Source: a virus. Taken from it: a stretch of DNA of 24,330 bases. Position numbers and translations under genes: made by a program. Location of the stretch: IMG/VR virus record IMGVR_UViG_3300032334_000223, positions 1 through 24,330 of that record. One strand, given 5' to 3'. How positions within the stretch are numbered: the first letter of the stretch is position 1; the number at the start of each line of letters is the position of its first letter. The notes beneath the pieces were generated by a model. That model saw only the letters and a list, made by a program, of their open reading frames with translations, was not told the DNA's origin and did no database searches. This document shows positions 1-8,017 of the stretch, one piece after another.

Positions 1-171
1 AGCACCTTTTAAACTATCTTCAATATCATTGATTCTTGCTTGCGCAACCTTAAATTCCTCTGTATCTAAAGGAATACTTCTTAACTCTTTCTTCAGCTTT
101 TTTAATTCAGCAATTGAAGATGAGGTATCAATATCAATTTCGGTTGTATATTTTGTTGTATTATCTGCCAT
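1..171 (-). CDS. Tail tape-measure protein, N-terminus (partial)
   Basis: The first 57 codons of a gene that leaves the window at base 1. The start is ATG at 171, two bases after the stop of the upstream 49-residue ORF. The peptide opens with a short polar stretch (MADNTTKYTTEIDID), followed by a charged helical segment containing IAELKKLKKELRSIPLDTEE and then VAQARINDIEDSLKGA. This is the heptad-like opening seen in tail tape-measure proteins of Bacteroidetes phages, where a pairwise linker-style helix precedes the long coiled coil. The position after a tail module supports this. Tape-measure proteins fill the tail tube and set its length. Only the N-terminus is visible, so length and any lytic domain are unknown. 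The family call rests on pattern memory and context. Confidence 0.72.
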   Translation of the reverse strand, partial: MADNTTKYTTEIDIDTSSSIAELKKLKKELRSIPLDTEEFKVAQARINDIEDSLKGA

Positions 172-173
172 GG

Positions 174-323
174 CTATTTTTTACTTTTCCAATGTCTTTT
201 TATTAATTCTCTAAAAGCTTTCCAGCTATTAGGTCTTTTGTTTATTCCTTTAGCTATATCTACATTGTGAGATACACCATAAAAATCATCCATTGCCAAT
301 AAATCTATTATATTCTTTATCAT
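174..323 (-). CDS. Small hypothetical protein (49 aa) before the tape measure
   Basis: An uninterrupted 49-codon ORF that fills the gap between the 167-residue tail protein and the tape measure. It starts MIKNIIDLLAMDDFYGVSHN and ends in a very basic tail (FRELIKRHWKSKK). The stop is two bases from the tape-measure start. A GTTAAATTAG stretch lies just before its ATG. There is no recognisable domain. Its place, directly upstream of the tape measure, is where the frameshifted part of tail-assembly chaperones usually sits, but nothing in the sequence shows such a relation. It is kept as a gene because leaving it out would give an unusual gap in an otherwise gapless cluster. Confidence 0.5.
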   Translation of the reverse strand: MIKNIIDLLAMDDFYGVSHNVDIAKGINKRPNSWKAFRELIKRHWKSKK

Positions 324-336
324 ACTAATTTAACAT

Positions 337-840
337 TTAAGAACTAACATTTAATGAACCCTCTAAGATTGGACCTAATAGCTGAATTTGACATTCTCCA
401 GTAGATAGGTTATAATCATTGATTGCACGAAGGTGGTAATCATTTCCTCTAAAATTCACAATATCATTTAATTCCATATCAAAGTAATCAGCCAAAGGAA
501 TAATAGCTGCTGCATTAGTTATCCTAGTTCTTGGATTATACAACAGGTTTATATAATTTTCCCAATATGTTGTATAAAGCGATTCATTTGGTATATCTCC
601 ATAAGGTGCAGCCTCATTATTAAATAAAAGTGATAACGAACCAGTTGTAGTTACGTTACCAGAATAGTTATCAAAATAAGGAAACTCCTCTTTAGTAAAT
701 TGAGATGAGCCCGATTGAATCCAATATTGCTCACATGCTTTTGTACCATTGTAAAACATTATACGAGGTTGAACTCTTGCTGGGTCATAGTTTACAGAGC
801 TTATGTATAAAGGAATATATATTTTTTGTTGTTGTGCCAT
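337..840 (-). CDS. Putative tail/baseplate protein (167 aa)
   Basis: The 167-residue product is polar and aromatic, with no signal peptide or membrane segment. It is predicted beta-rich. The most family-like part is the C-terminal half, NLLYNPRTRITNAAAIIPLADYF followed by ELNDIVNFRGNDYHLRAIND and then TGECQIQLLGPI. It resembles the C-terminal domains of Bacteroidetes phage tail proteins that end in an ordered 'DYF..LND.V.FR...Y.I..IN' beta module. It lies directly downstream of the 674-residue tail protein (11-base gap) and before the tape measure, so a tail-tip or baseplate role is likely. The exact role cannot be read from sequence. The leader is A/T only, with no Shine-Dalgarno site. Confidence 0.55.
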   Translation of the reverse strand: MAQQQKIYIPLYISSVNYDPARVQPRIMFYNGTKACEQYWIQSGSSQFTKEEFPYFDNYSGNVTTTGSLSLLFNNEAAPYGDIPNESLYTTYWENYINLLYNPRTRITNAAAIIPLADYFDMELNDIVNFRGNDYHLRAINDYNLSTGECQIQLLGPILEGSLNVSS

Positions 841-850
841 AGTTTAAATT

Positions 851-2875
851 TTATACGCAATAAGGACAGTTATTATATGTGTTATAAGAAACAATACCTG
901 TAATTGAGCTAATACGCCATATTGCACAAGCATCATCATTATTAATTAAATAAGAAAATCCAGTTACTAAATTATTTCCGTATGCATCAAAATAAAGTAC
1001 TGCACTATCTTCTAATGTACCTGTTGATGAATATAAAGTAAATGGTCCATTTGCATAATTACATGAACGTTCTATATCACTACCACCATAAGTTGATAAA
1101 TAAAAATTATCTCCTATATTAGTTGCAATAGGTCCACCACTTTGTGCAGAACCAGATACTCCAGTACCCTGTAAATAAACTAATGGAGATGAAGATACTG
1201 ATGGTACAACTTCAAACTTACCTTGCGAAAAGAAGTTTTCTTGGTCTACATAATAAGTTTTACCATATTCTCTATTAGCACCTTTTGAAAATTGCTGAGA
1301 TACATAATCTGCATCTAATTTATCACCAAAATTTAATTCATTTACTGCAAAGTTATTAGCTGGAATTACTTCTATTTTTTCATTTAGATTTATATATTTG
1401 TTAAAATCCCATCTTCTACCTTTATCGTACCAATTGTTAAATGATTCAACTATAAATTCATTTCTTACAGTCTTTGATGGATATATTACTAAATTAAATT
1501 TCTTTTGAATAGCTGTAATAAATTCAATTTGCTTAATACCTCTAGTACCAAATGGCATATTAGCTCCTATATTCATTTCCCAACCTTCACCTAATTGATT
1601 CATTTTATCAATAGCTAAATAAGATTTTAATGAACCTGATGGACTTAAATAAACATCAATGAAAGGTCCACCGCTTATTGGTACTGTACCATAATTTAAA
1701 TAAAATTGATATGAACCTGATGGCAAAGTTGATGTTGAATAATTACTTGCTACTTCATAAGTTGCTGTACCAGTTTTATTACCTTGAGATATATCATAGG
1801 TTCTAATTGATTCCATATATTGATTTATAGTAGTCAATGTTGTTAATGATGTAGTTGCACCTGTATCAACATTTTTTACAATAAGTTCAAATCTTGGAAC
1901 ATAGTTACCATTACCTGTTTTTATTACTGAAAAGTTAAGATTTATTCTACCTCTAATACGAGTAGGATATTCAGTACCCCAAACTAAATTATCTCTAAAG
2001 TTTCCGCCAGGATTAGATGTAATATTACTCCAAGGTAAAAGGAATGGAGTATCCCTAGTTAATTTATTATTTGTACTTCCACTTGCCGGGCCAATTGTAC
2101 CTAAACCATAAGTTTCTAATTCTTCTTCTTGAAATACTGGATATCTTAATTTGTTATTACAAATCATATAAACATTATTCAACCAACTTTGTTGCCAAAA
2201 TGAACCTGAATATGTGTATCCATATTGATTGAATATTGCATCCCAAACTTCTTTAATTTTAATTGCAGGTTTATAATCTTGTACACACAATCCACCTTCA
2301 TTACTATCAATGCCTGTATATAAATCATCTGGCGAATAAACTAACTTCTGTCCGTAATCAGCCATTGGATAAACAATACTACCACTAAATAAATTACCAG
2401 CCCAGCTATTAACAATATTATCATAAGAAGCTGTGTGATTAAATTGTGCTAAAGATGCAGTCATATCAGTTAAGAAGTTTCTTTGAACTTCTCTAGCAAA
2501 TGAAGATACTGCTCCATAGATTGTTACCTCATACGAATCAATAAATTTGTTTTGATATAATACTACTTTGTTTAATTGAAGATATCCTTGCGCTAAGTAA
2601 ATACCATTGAAATCAATATAGCAAGGTACTTTAACATTGGTTGCAAATGTATCAGGTGATTGAACACTAATATCATATACATGCTCAAAGAATGCGTTAT
2701 TCTTTTTAGAGCCTGGCAACATAATCTGACGAGTAAAATCTGCCGGAACAATTCCCAAATCAAAAAGACCTGTTACATTATCCGATAAAAGAATTGGTTC
2801 ATCTTTAAATATGTCCAGTATAGTATCGTTTGCTACTAACTGGAATTTTATACCCTGTGTGCTTATTACACCCAT
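851..2875 (-). CDS. Large tail/baseplate structural protein (674 aa)
   Basis: This is the largest gene of the left-hand tail module. The N-terminus has the signature ADFTRQIMLPGSKKNNAFFE near residues 45-64, then a long stretch ending in YEVTIYGAVSSFAREVQRNF. This 'SFT.Q..LP.S..N...F' opening, followed by a hub-like beta domain, recurs in Bacteroidetes phage virion proteins. The middle is Thr/Ser/Asn-rich beta sequence. The C-terminal third has KQIEFITAIQKKFNLVIYPS and a segment with NNWYDKGRRWDFNKYINLNE, which resemble tail-hub type domains. The product ends in NTYNNCPYCV, with an unusual terminal Cys pair. A tail-tip, distal-tail or baseplate hub role is inferred from size and neighbours. 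The start at 2875 is three bases from the preceding gene's stop. Confidence 0.6.
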   Translation of the reverse strand: MGVISTQGIKFQLVANDTILDIFKDEPILLSDNVTGLFDLGIVPADFTRQIMLPGSKKNNAFFEHVYDISVQSPDTFATNVKVPCYIDFNGIYLAQGYLQLNKVVLYQNKFIDSYEVTIYGAVSSFAREVQRNFLTDMTASLAQFNHTASYDNIVNSWAGNLFSGSIVYPMADYGQKLVYSPDDLYTGIDSNEGGLCVQDYKPAIKIKEVWDAIFNQYGYTYSGSFWQQSWLNNVYMICNNKLRYPVFQEEELETYGLGTIGPASGSTNNKLTRDTPFLLPWSNITSNPGGNFRDNLVWGTEYPTRIRGRINLNFSVIKTGNGNYVPRFELIVKNVDTGATTSLTTLTTINQYMESIRTYDISQGNKTGTATYEVASNYSTSTLPSGSYQFYLNYGTVPISGGPFIDVYLSPSGSLKSYLAIDKMNQLGEGWEMNIGANMPFGTRGIKQIEFITAIQKKFNLVIYPSKTVRNEFIVESFNNWYDKGRRWDFNKYINLNEKIEVIPANNFAVNELNFGDKLDADYVSQQFSKGANREYGKTYYVDQENFFSQGKFEVVPSVSSSPLVYLQGTGVSGSAQSGGPIATNIGDNFYLSTYGGSDIERSCNYANGPFTLYSSTGTLEDSAVLYFDAYGNNLVTGFSYLINNDDACAIWRISSITGIVSYNTYNNCPYCV

Positions 2876-2878
2876 AAC

Positions 2879-4039
2879 TTATATTATTAATTTATATCCT
2901 TGTCCGTATCTGAATTCAAATGAATATTGTATCAATCCATCAACTACTCCTGTCTTAAATTGTATTGAAGGGGTGTCTATGGTGATAGGCGTCAGCGTAT
3001 CCGAGCTTTCTGTGGTTACATAGTATATTTCATCACTTACCATTAATTGCTTCAGGATATCGTTGTATGCTTCAGGAATCCAAAACGAATTAACTTCTAT
3101 TCCCTGATTTGAATCAGTAAGATAGTTAAGCGTTTGAGAATCGTAGTTATTATAGCTTAATGTTGCACCACCCCACGTACCAATTTGCGGTTGATAAGTT
3201 CTCTTTTCAGTTTTGAAAGATTTCTTATTAACCATATAGAAATTGAAGTAATCAAACTGCCCATATCTATTTTTCCACTTAATTCTTACATTTGGATACT
3301 TCTGCTGACATGCATTCTCAAAACGAATAGGCGTCCCTAATGCGGAAGCACCATTAAAAGCCTGAATAGTGTACCATTCTACAGTTGAAGCAAAAGGAAA
3401 CCCTAATTGCGCTGGAAATAGAGGTACTTGCTGTATTTGTCCAGAAGTTGTTGCACTTCCACTAAGATTTATATTAGCTGTTCCTAAATTTGATGTATAT
3501 GTTACCTTAGTTGGAGTTGATGTGCCGGCATCCTGCGTAAATACACCCATCGTTCCTAAATTATCAGGAAAGAATGATTGTGTTACAGGTCCATCGCTCA
3601 TCATAGGCCAATGTGGTGATTTAGAATAAACAGGTCCGTTAATTGCTTCCTGAAATATACCATATCCATCCAATACTTTATATACGCTTGATTCTACATG
3701 CGAAGATGTTACATATTGTGCACTTCCACTTTGATATCTCCAAAATGCATCAATTTTAAAATATTTTACATTTGATGGATTAGTCTGTCTTAAATCAGTT
3801 AATGTTGAATTAAGAATTCTGCTTGTATCAAATATACCTACTTTTGAAGCATTTGGATATTTTACTAATTCGTATTTGTAAGAACCCGATTGGTTTAATG
3901 AACCTGTCCAATAATACAAATCTGCATAATATTGAAAAGAAGATGAATATACTACATCAGTACTCTCAGACAGAGTAAATACTATTGGCGATTGTGCCAA
4001 AGATACTGTAGATGGGTTTTGTGTTATGCTAAGAGACAT
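2879..4039 (-). CDS. Tail-associated structural protein with W.NRYGQFDYF motif (386 aa)
   Basis: A 386-residue protein. Its N-terminal half is a beta-sandwich-like region: SPIVFTLSESTDVVYSSSFQ, then VGIFDTSRILNSTL near residues 67-80. About two thirds along is a distinctive block, RIKWKNRYGQFDYFNFYMVN followed by KKSFKTEKRTYQP. That block (a Trp/Asn/Arg core, then aromatic strands, then a Lys/Ser/Thr turn) recurs in Bacteroidetes phage virion proteins of unknown exact role, often next to baseplate genes. A tail-tip or fibre-attachment component is likely. The upstream 50-base gap holds a perfect 9-bp inverted repeat ending at the start codon. That gap also holds the GTTGTTAAAT element, so this gene may begin a transcription unit. 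Confidence 0.55.
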   Translation of the reverse strand: MSLSITQNPSTVSLAQSPIVFTLSESTDVVYSSSFQYYADLYYWTGSLNQSGSYKYELVKYPNASKVGIFDTSRILNSTLTDLRQTNPSNVKYFKIDAFWRYQSGSAQYVTSSHVESSVYKVLDGYGIFQEAINGPVYSKSPHWPMMSDGPVTQSFFPDNLGTMGVFTQDAGTSTPTKVTYTSNLGTANINLSGSATTSGQIQQVPLFPAQLGFPFASTVEWYTIQAFNGASALGTPIRFENACQQKYPNVRIKWKNRYGQFDYFNFYMVNKKSFKTEKRTYQPQIGTWGGATLSYNNYDSQTLNYLTDSNQGIEVNSFWIPEAYNDILKQLMVSDEIYYVTTESSDTLTPITIDTPSIQFKTGVVDGLIQYSFEFRYGQGYKLII

Positions 4040-4064
4040 TGTTAAATCTTTAATTATTTAACAA
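4039..4064 (-). repeat. Perfect 9-bp inverted repeat at a start codon
   Basis: TTGTTAAAT (4039-4047), an 8-base spacer (4048-4055), and ATTTAACAA (4056-4064) form a perfect inverted repeat. Its left edge overlaps the first base of the start codon of the 386-residue protein gene. One arm is the GTTAAAT element that recurs upstream of other virion genes. It could be an RNA hairpin controlling initiation, or two half-sites for a dimeric binding protein. No T tract follows, so it is not an intrinsic terminator. Confidence 0.6.
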
Positions 4065-4076
4065 CTTCATAAAGGT
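4056..4076 (-). promoter_or_regulatory. Candidate late promoter element ACCTTT-N5-GTTGTTAAAT
   Basis: Read on the minus strand, this is ACCTTT, five bases, then GTTGTTAAAT. The same 21-base arrangement, with identical spacing, occurs at 7291-7311. The core without the ACCTTT block recurs before four other genes or gene candidates. It lies in the only sizeable gap between the gp10-like gene and the 386-residue protein gene. A promoter role is inferred. An RNA processing or translation signal would explain the pattern equally well. Confidence 0.45.
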
Positions 4077-4089
4077 ATGTAATTGATGG

Positions 4090-4566
4090 TTATGATTTCT
4101 TAAATCCTAATGCTTCCATTTCGTCTTGAATTTCCGCATTAATTGCTTTAACATACCTATTGATTAATCCATTATTACCAAGTAAAGCGGCATCAACTGC
4201 TCTCTTTAAATCTGGGTCATTGTTTGCATCTTTAGCAAATGGTCTTGGTACACCATATCCACTTTTAGTTCCATTACCCCATTCTACCCACTTACCATAA
4301 GGTGCTTGAGGAGGCGCAAAGTTAAGTGATATAGTAACATTTGTTAGTTCTTCTTTAGTTCCTAATTTAGTAGAACGCATTGTAGCCATATTAGCTGCAG
4401 TGTTATAAGAACCTATTGCTTTATATAATCTACCTGTTTTCCAAATTGGTTTAACAGGTTTTGAAGGATTTCTACCAGGATATCCTTGCAACATCTTCTG
4501 CTGTGCTGTTTTGCGATATGCATCAGCAATTGCTTTAACACCAGGAAATGCGAATACTCCAGCCAT
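4090..4566 (-). CDS. HK97 gp10-like tail-completion / head-tail joining protein
   Basis: A 158-residue basic protein with the layout of HK97 gp10-type neck proteins. It has an N-terminal helix (GVKAIADAYRKTAQQKML), a 'KTGRLYKAIGS' segment near residues 43-53, and the diagnostic turn YGKWVEWGNGTKSGYGVPRP near residues 90-109. The last part corresponds to the family's 'Y..yvE.GT...ARPF' motif, and a C-terminal helix follows. These proteins help close the head-tail interface before the tail joins. The start codon overlaps the upstream stop as TAATG, so the two genes are probably translationally coupled. The order portal, connector, putative tail terminator, gp10-like is consistent with a siphovirus head-tail module. 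Confidence 0.68.
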   Translation of the reverse strand: MAGVFAFPGVKAIADAYRKTAQQKMLQGYPGRNPSKPVKPIWKTGRLYKAIGSYNTAANMATMRSTKLGTKEELTNVTISLNFAPPQAPYGKWVEWGNGTKSGYGVPRPFAKDANNDPDLKRAVDAALLGNNGLINRYVKAINAEIQDEMEALGFKKS

Positions 4567-5081
4567 TATGGATAAAGATTAAATAAACATCTTGGTCTAT
4601 CGTTATGAGCTATCAAATCAAATGAACAAACCCAACCGGCTAATCCATTTGGAAAATCTTCTCTAAATGCTACACAATTTATATTTGAATTAATATCAAA
4701 AGATTGTACAGCGTATTCTGTATAAGATAGTAAATCGTTTATTATTGCTAAAGTGTTAGCATGTATATCAACCATATCATCAGTACCATAGAAAGGTACA
4801 ACTTGTTCATTATATACTCCGGTTGACTCGTTATTCTTTAACTTAAGCTTGTCAGCAACTGTAAGTTGGCAAGAATATACAGTTTGTGAACCCTCAAACT
4901 TAGCTTCAGTTATTAATATATTACCTAATGGATATGGAGGAAATTCTAAATCATCTAATTGAGACATATCACCTGTTGATACTTGCGCAATAGAAGGATG
5001 ATTGCTCATTATTGTTTTAAAATAATCTAATGCGTTATAGTATAACGAATAGTTAGTTGCCTGATTGTTTACTACAGCCAT
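4566..5081 (-). CDS. Putative tail-terminator / neck protein (171 aa)
   Basis: A 171-residue acidic protein with no signal peptide. Recognisable segments are LDYFKTIMSNHPSIAQVSTG near the N-terminus, then FYGTDDMVDIHANTLAIIND followed by LL, and VAFREDFPNGLAGWVCSFDL near the C-terminus. The organisation (N-terminal helix, a strand with PP-Y/P, a long helix before the last sheet) fits tail-terminator or neck proteins. In Bacteroidetes phages this kind of protein lies between the connector and the gp10-like gene, as here. The call is positional and therefore moderate. It overlaps the next gene by one base (TAATG) and lies four bases after the connector gene (TAATATTATG). Confidence 0.5.
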   Translation of the reverse strand: MAVVNNQATNYSLYYNALDYFKTIMSNHPSIAQVSTGDMSQLDDLEFPPYPLGNILITEAKFEGSQTVYSCQLTVADKLKLKNNESTGVYNEQVVPFYGTDDMVDIHANTLAIINDLLSYTEYAVQSFDINSNINCVAFREDFPNGLAGWVCSFDLIAHNDRPRCLFNLYP

Positions 5082-5085
5082 AATA

Positions 5086-5604
5086 TTATAAATTTATACC
5101 ACCAAAATATGCATTACCCATATCAGGGAATACCTGAGTTTGATTACCAATTGATTGTAGGTATTGAGGTATTTGATTTGAGTATGATATTAGATAGTTT
5201 TGCATTCTAGTTGCGTAGAAATCTGCAGAGTTAAGAGATTTTTGTAAAAGATAATCAACTTGGTCTTTACCTACAGTTTCTGAATTATCAGTTTTTAATC
5301 TTACAGCTCCTTCACTCTTAAATTGTGTATTTGAGAATGGAAGATATTCTGCTACTGAATACCAAATTAAAGTTGGTTTAATATGGTCATTGATTAGAGT
5401 TTGGTAATATGGACCTAATTGGTCTACAGTACCAGCTTCAATTCTTGCTTGTAAGTAATAGAATAAAACAGTACCTAATAAGTTTAAAAGGTATTTGTCT
5501 TGTGCTGTTCTCACAAATGATAGTAATCTATCTGCATCAATAGAACCCTGTAATGGAGTTTGTTTGATGATATCGTTTCTGCTTATAAATAATGCGTACG
5601 CCAT
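5086..5604 (-). CDS. Head-tail connector (adaptor) protein (172 aa)
   Basis: A 172-residue, mostly helical protein with SRNDIIKQTPLQGSIDADRL at residues 8-27, a helix ending in AQDKYLLNLLGTVLFYYLQA, and INDHIKPTLIWYSVAEYLPF in the middle. This helical pattern (two N-terminal helices with a 'LLG..L' turn, then a Trp-Tyr helix) is that of gp6-like head-tail connectors. The connector binds the portal ring and prepares it for the tail. The gene directly follows the portal gene (TAATAATATG junction). In Bacteroidetes phages related proteins are often filed under a DUF family (possibly DUF6712), but that name is from memory and uncertain. Confidence 0.68.
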   Translation of the reverse strand: MAYALFISRNDIIKQTPLQGSIDADRLLSFVRTAQDKYLLNLLGTVLFYYLQARIEAGTVDQLGPYYQTLINDHIKPTLIWYSVAEYLPFSNTQFKSEGAVRLKTDNSETVGKDQVDYLLQKSLNSADFYATRMQNYLISYSNQIPQYLQSIGNQTQVFPDMGNAYFGGINL

Positions 5605-5608
5605 ATTA

Positions 5609-6898
5609 TTAGTTTGTTTTATATACTTCGTATTCTTTTGTAAAGTTAGGACTACTCATTGATATTGGTGTTTGCTCTAATTGGGCTTCACCACCTACTC
5701 CTTCACCTTCCGTATCGGTAACTGCTGGATTCTCACCAACTTCTGCTATATCTTTTTTAACTTCTTCAATAGTTTGCCCAGTCTTTTCAGCTTGTGATGC
5801 TAAAAGAGCTGATGGAGTAGATTGTTCAAAGTATAATCCTAAATCCTCCCATCCACCATCAGTAAGTGCTTTATCTAATTGGTTTAGAATCAAATTCTGG
5901 AATGGTTCTATTGTCATAGTTTGAAGAATAGAGTAAGCCGTTTGCATTTCCTCACTGTTAGAACTAAATCCATTTACGGCAGTTCTAATACCCATTAAAA
6001 GCGGCGATGTAACTCTATGTGATACCAATATTCTATCTTGTGCGTAATCTGCTACATATTTGAATTTCTCATGCAAATTATCAGTTTGGATAGTTTCAAT
6101 TGTTGGTTGTCTCTCCTTATCATCGTTGAATGTTAATATAAATCTACCAGCGTTTCTAGTGCCTGTAAATTTAGATTCAATCATATCTTCAATTGTATCT
6201 CTTTCTTCAGGAGCTGGAATACCATTGTTCATATTAACCATTACTAATGGTAAAAAACCATTTTCAATATTGTTAAGATGTAAGTTAGATAATTCAGCTT
6301 CTACAAATGCAAATTGTAAACCAGCAAACCAATCGGGTTGTGAATAATAAAAATGGCCAGGTGAATAATCCTTCATATAAAGTAATTCCATCTTTTCTTT
6401 AGATGTACCAAAAGCAGGAATAAAGATTTTATTTCTTTGAGCTTTCATATCATTCCAATTAGTGCAATAATAATATCCTTCCACTTTTGGAGAAGTATAT
6501 AACTTTTGTGCTCTAATACTTTGTACTGGAGTATGATACATTTTAATAATTTGCGTATGTTCATCATTCCAATATACTTGGAAACATGCATTACCATATA
6601 ATTTAAAATCAAATATTACTCTTTTAATTTCTTCTTGAGATAGCATCTTTGCAAATGCTTGCTTTTGTGCTTCATTTTCACAATAGATACCTTTACCAAA
6701 TATCATATCAGCTATACCACCAACACAAGCTGCATTAGTTGTAGAGTTGTTATATGAATCAGTTATGTTTTGAAAGAAATCATCAGGCATTATAATACCA
6801 ACAGGTATCCACGGATGTCTGGTCTTTGTATCCTCAATAATAACTGGGATGTCTTGTTGTGTTAGGTTTACTACACTAAAGTTTTGTGCTACTTTCAT
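5609..6898 (-). CDS. Phage portal protein
   Basis: A 429-residue protein of usual portal size. Supporting segments are AACVGGIADMIFGKGIYCEN near residues 56-75, FKLYGNACFQVYWNDEH near 97-113, KMYHTPVQSIRAQKL, the clip/stem region with EERDTIEDMIESKFTGTRNA near 230-249, and RILVSHRVTSPLLMGIRTA near 290-308. The last resembles the portal 'I...h.VPP.l.G' helix. The C-terminus is Glu/Thr-rich and disordered-looking (VGENPAVTDTEGEGVGGEAQ). The portal forms the dodecameric ring through which DNA is packaged by the terminase. It follows the 119-residue gene at a TAATATG junction. Unusually, it lies downstream of the capsid and tail-tube genes rather than between terminase and capsid. Confidence 0.92.
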   Translation of the reverse strand: MKVAQNFSVVNLTQQDIPVIIEDTKTRHPWIPVGIIMPDDFFQNITDSYNNSTTNAACVGGIADMIFGKGIYCENEAQKQAFAKMLSQEEIKRVIFDFKLYGNACFQVYWNDEHTQIIKMYHTPVQSIRAQKLYTSPKVEGYYYCTNWNDMKAQRNKIFIPAFGTSKEKMELLYMKDYSPGHFYYSQPDWFAGLQFAFVEAELSNLHLNNIENGFLPLVMVNMNNGIPAPEERDTIEDMIESKFTGTRNAGRFILTFNDDKERQPTIETIQTDNLHEKFKYVADYAQDRILVSHRVTSPLLMGIRTAVNGFSSNSEEMQTAYSILQTMTIEPFQNLILNQLDKALTDGGWEDLGLYFEQSTPSALLASQAEKTGQTIEEVKKDIAEVGENPAVTDTEGEGVGGEAQLEQTPISMSSPNFTKEYEVYKTN

Positions 6899-6899
6899 A

Positions 6900-7259
6900 T
6901 TATTCTAAAATTATATATTCGTTGTCCGTTAAATTACTCTTATAAACTTGCTCTAATGGAATTTGATTTTCATAATTAGCTTTATCCACCGATTGAGATG
7001 TATAAACTTGTATAGAACCATTCCAAATAGAAGAAGTACCATCTGATATGTATGCTCTATATTCATCGCCAACAAAAGCATTTAACGAAGCCGTAAATGA
7101 TAACATACTTTCATAAGCGTTGTAGCTATATGGTGAAATTGAAGAAGATGAATTCCTTAAGGTCATCATATCTTGCAAATGTAATGTAAGCGATTGAGAA
7201 CCAGTTGGAGCTGTTCTAATTGTGAATATATTACTTCCTGAAATATAGTATGCTAACAT
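6900..7259 (-). CDS. Small virion-associated protein (119 aa)
   Basis: A 119-residue beta-rich protein. It has GSQSLTLHLQDMMTLRNSSS near residues 20-39, LSFTASLNAFVGDEYRAYIS near 53-72, and a C-terminal segment ending TDNEYIILE. It resembles small proteins found near capsid and portal genes of Bacteroidetes phages, probably a beta-sandwich. The function is unknown: decoration, neck or tail-tube cap are possible. It is the first gene after the intrinsic terminator at 7328-7357 and has the GTTGTTAAAT element in its leader, so it likely heads the portal/neck/tail operon. The downstream junction with the portal gene is TAATATG. Confidence 0.5.
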   Translation of the reverse strand: MLAYYISGSNIFTIRTAPTGSQSLTLHLQDMMTLRNSSSSISPYSYNAYESMLSFTASLNAFVGDEYRAYISDGTSSIWNGSIQVYTSQSVDKANYENQIPLEQVYKSNLTDNEYIILE

Positions 7260-7290
7260 AGCGTGTCTTTAACTTGTTTTTATCTTATTA

Positions 7291-7311
7291 ATTTAACAAC
7301 TTTCAAAAGGT
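7291..7311 (-). promoter_or_regulatory. Candidate late promoter element ACCTTT-N5-GTTGTTAAAT
   Basis: On the minus strand this is ACCTTT, TGAAA, then GTTGTTAAAT. It matches the element at 4056-4076 in both blocks and in spacing. It lies 17 bases downstream of a strong intrinsic terminator and upstream of the first gene of the portal operon. That is where a promoter for a new transcription unit would be expected. The role is inferred from position and recurrence only. Confidence 0.55.
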
Positions 7312-7327
7312 TTTTAGTTATTAAGCA

Positions 7328-7357
7328 TAAAAAAAGGGAGAACTTTGTCCTCCCTTT
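7328..7357 (-). terminator. Intrinsic terminator after the tail-tube gene
   Basis: On the minus strand, AAAGGGAGGAC, a 3-base loop AAA, and GTTCTCCCTTT pair over 11 positions with one G-T wobble. A run of T follows directly (A run at 7328-7335 on the plus strand). It lies 20-50 bases past the stop of the tail-tube gene. It separates the capsid/tail-tube unit from the portal unit. This is the clearest terminator in the window. Confidence 0.9.
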
Positions 7358-7379
7358 AATATTTTAAGTGTAATACTGA

Positions 7380-7925
7380 TTAGTTATTGCTACCGTATAC
7401 AATTGTTGGTTTATTAGTTGCAGAACCGAAAGGATTTGCAGCTGAAGTAGAACCAGTGATGAAGTTTGCAGGAACAGGTTCAGTACCAGTGAAGGTAACT
7501 GAGTATCCGTACAAATCACCTAATGCAGCTCCAGTACCGATAGTACCAGCAGTTACATCTGCTCCTAAAGTTTTACCAACTAAGAAAGAATCACCATTGT
7601 TAGTTACAACAACGATTTGAGGTCTTCCATAAGCCATAAGCTTCAATTGAGTATTCATCTCTTGTGTGATTTTCTTTAAGTTCAACACTAACTCCTGAGA
7701 GAAGAATGTTGTACCGTTTTCACGAGATGTATTAACAGTTTCAGTATATGCACTTGTTCCTTTCAACTGATAGTAGTATGCACTAGCAGTTGGGAAAGAA
7801 GTAATGTAGCCGTTAGCATCAGTTCCGAATGAACCTGTTGTGTAGTTAATAAAATACACACCAGACAAACCACCGATACTCTCTTTACAAACTTCTTGTC
7901 TTCCTAATGATAAATCACAAGCCAT
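7380..7925 (-). CDS. Probable major tail (tube) protein
   Basis: A 181-residue protein beginning MACDLSLGRQEVCKESIGGL, with YYQLKGTSAYTETVNTSREN near residues 51-70, then GTTFFSQELVLNLKKIT and KLMAYGRPQIVVVTNNGDSF near 95-114. The C-terminal part GALGDLYGYSVTFTGTEPVP-like (residues 134-152) fits a beta-sandwich. The combination 'SRENGTTFFEQ...L.LKK' plus 'AYGRP.IVV...G..FLVG' is common in Bacteroidetes phages next to the capsid gene, and the protein is presumed to be the tail tube. It lies between the major capsid gene and a terminator. Its low lysine content and Gly/Thr-rich composition fit a highly expressed virion protein. The tail-tube role is inferred, not proven. Confidence 0.7.
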   Translation of the reverse strand: MACDLSLGRQEVCKESIGGLSGVYFINYTTGSFGTDANGYITSFPTASAYYYQLKGTSAYTETVNTSRENGTTFFSQELVLNLKKITQEMNTQLKLMAYGRPQIVVVTNNGDSFLVGKTLGADVTAGTIGTGAALGDLYGYSVTFTGTEPVPANFITGSTSAANPFGSATNKPTIVYGSNN

Positions 7926-7964
7926 AGTTTTGTTTTTTAATTTGTTAAGTTTTGTTTAAGTGAA

Positions 7965-7993
7965 GGGAGATATAGTTTTAGCTTTAATCTCCC
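7965..7993 (-). other. Hairpin between capsid and tail-tube genes
   Basis: GGGAGAT (7965-7971) and ATCTCCC (7987-7993) form a perfect 7-bp stem with a 15-base loop, 25 bases past the capsid gene's stop. On the minus strand it is followed by TTCACTTAAAC, not a T run. It may be a partial terminator or an RNA-stability hairpin that tunes capsid against tail-tube expression. The GGGAG stem is shared with the terminator at 7328-7357. Confidence 0.6.
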
Positions 7994-8017
7994 TATTACT
8001 CACTCAATATTTTGTTC

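Noticed and set aside
29-214. Plus-strand 61-codon frame at the left edge
   Set aside because: It lies opposite the tape-measure N-terminus and the 49-residue ORF. Those fit the cluster's strand, spacing and start context.
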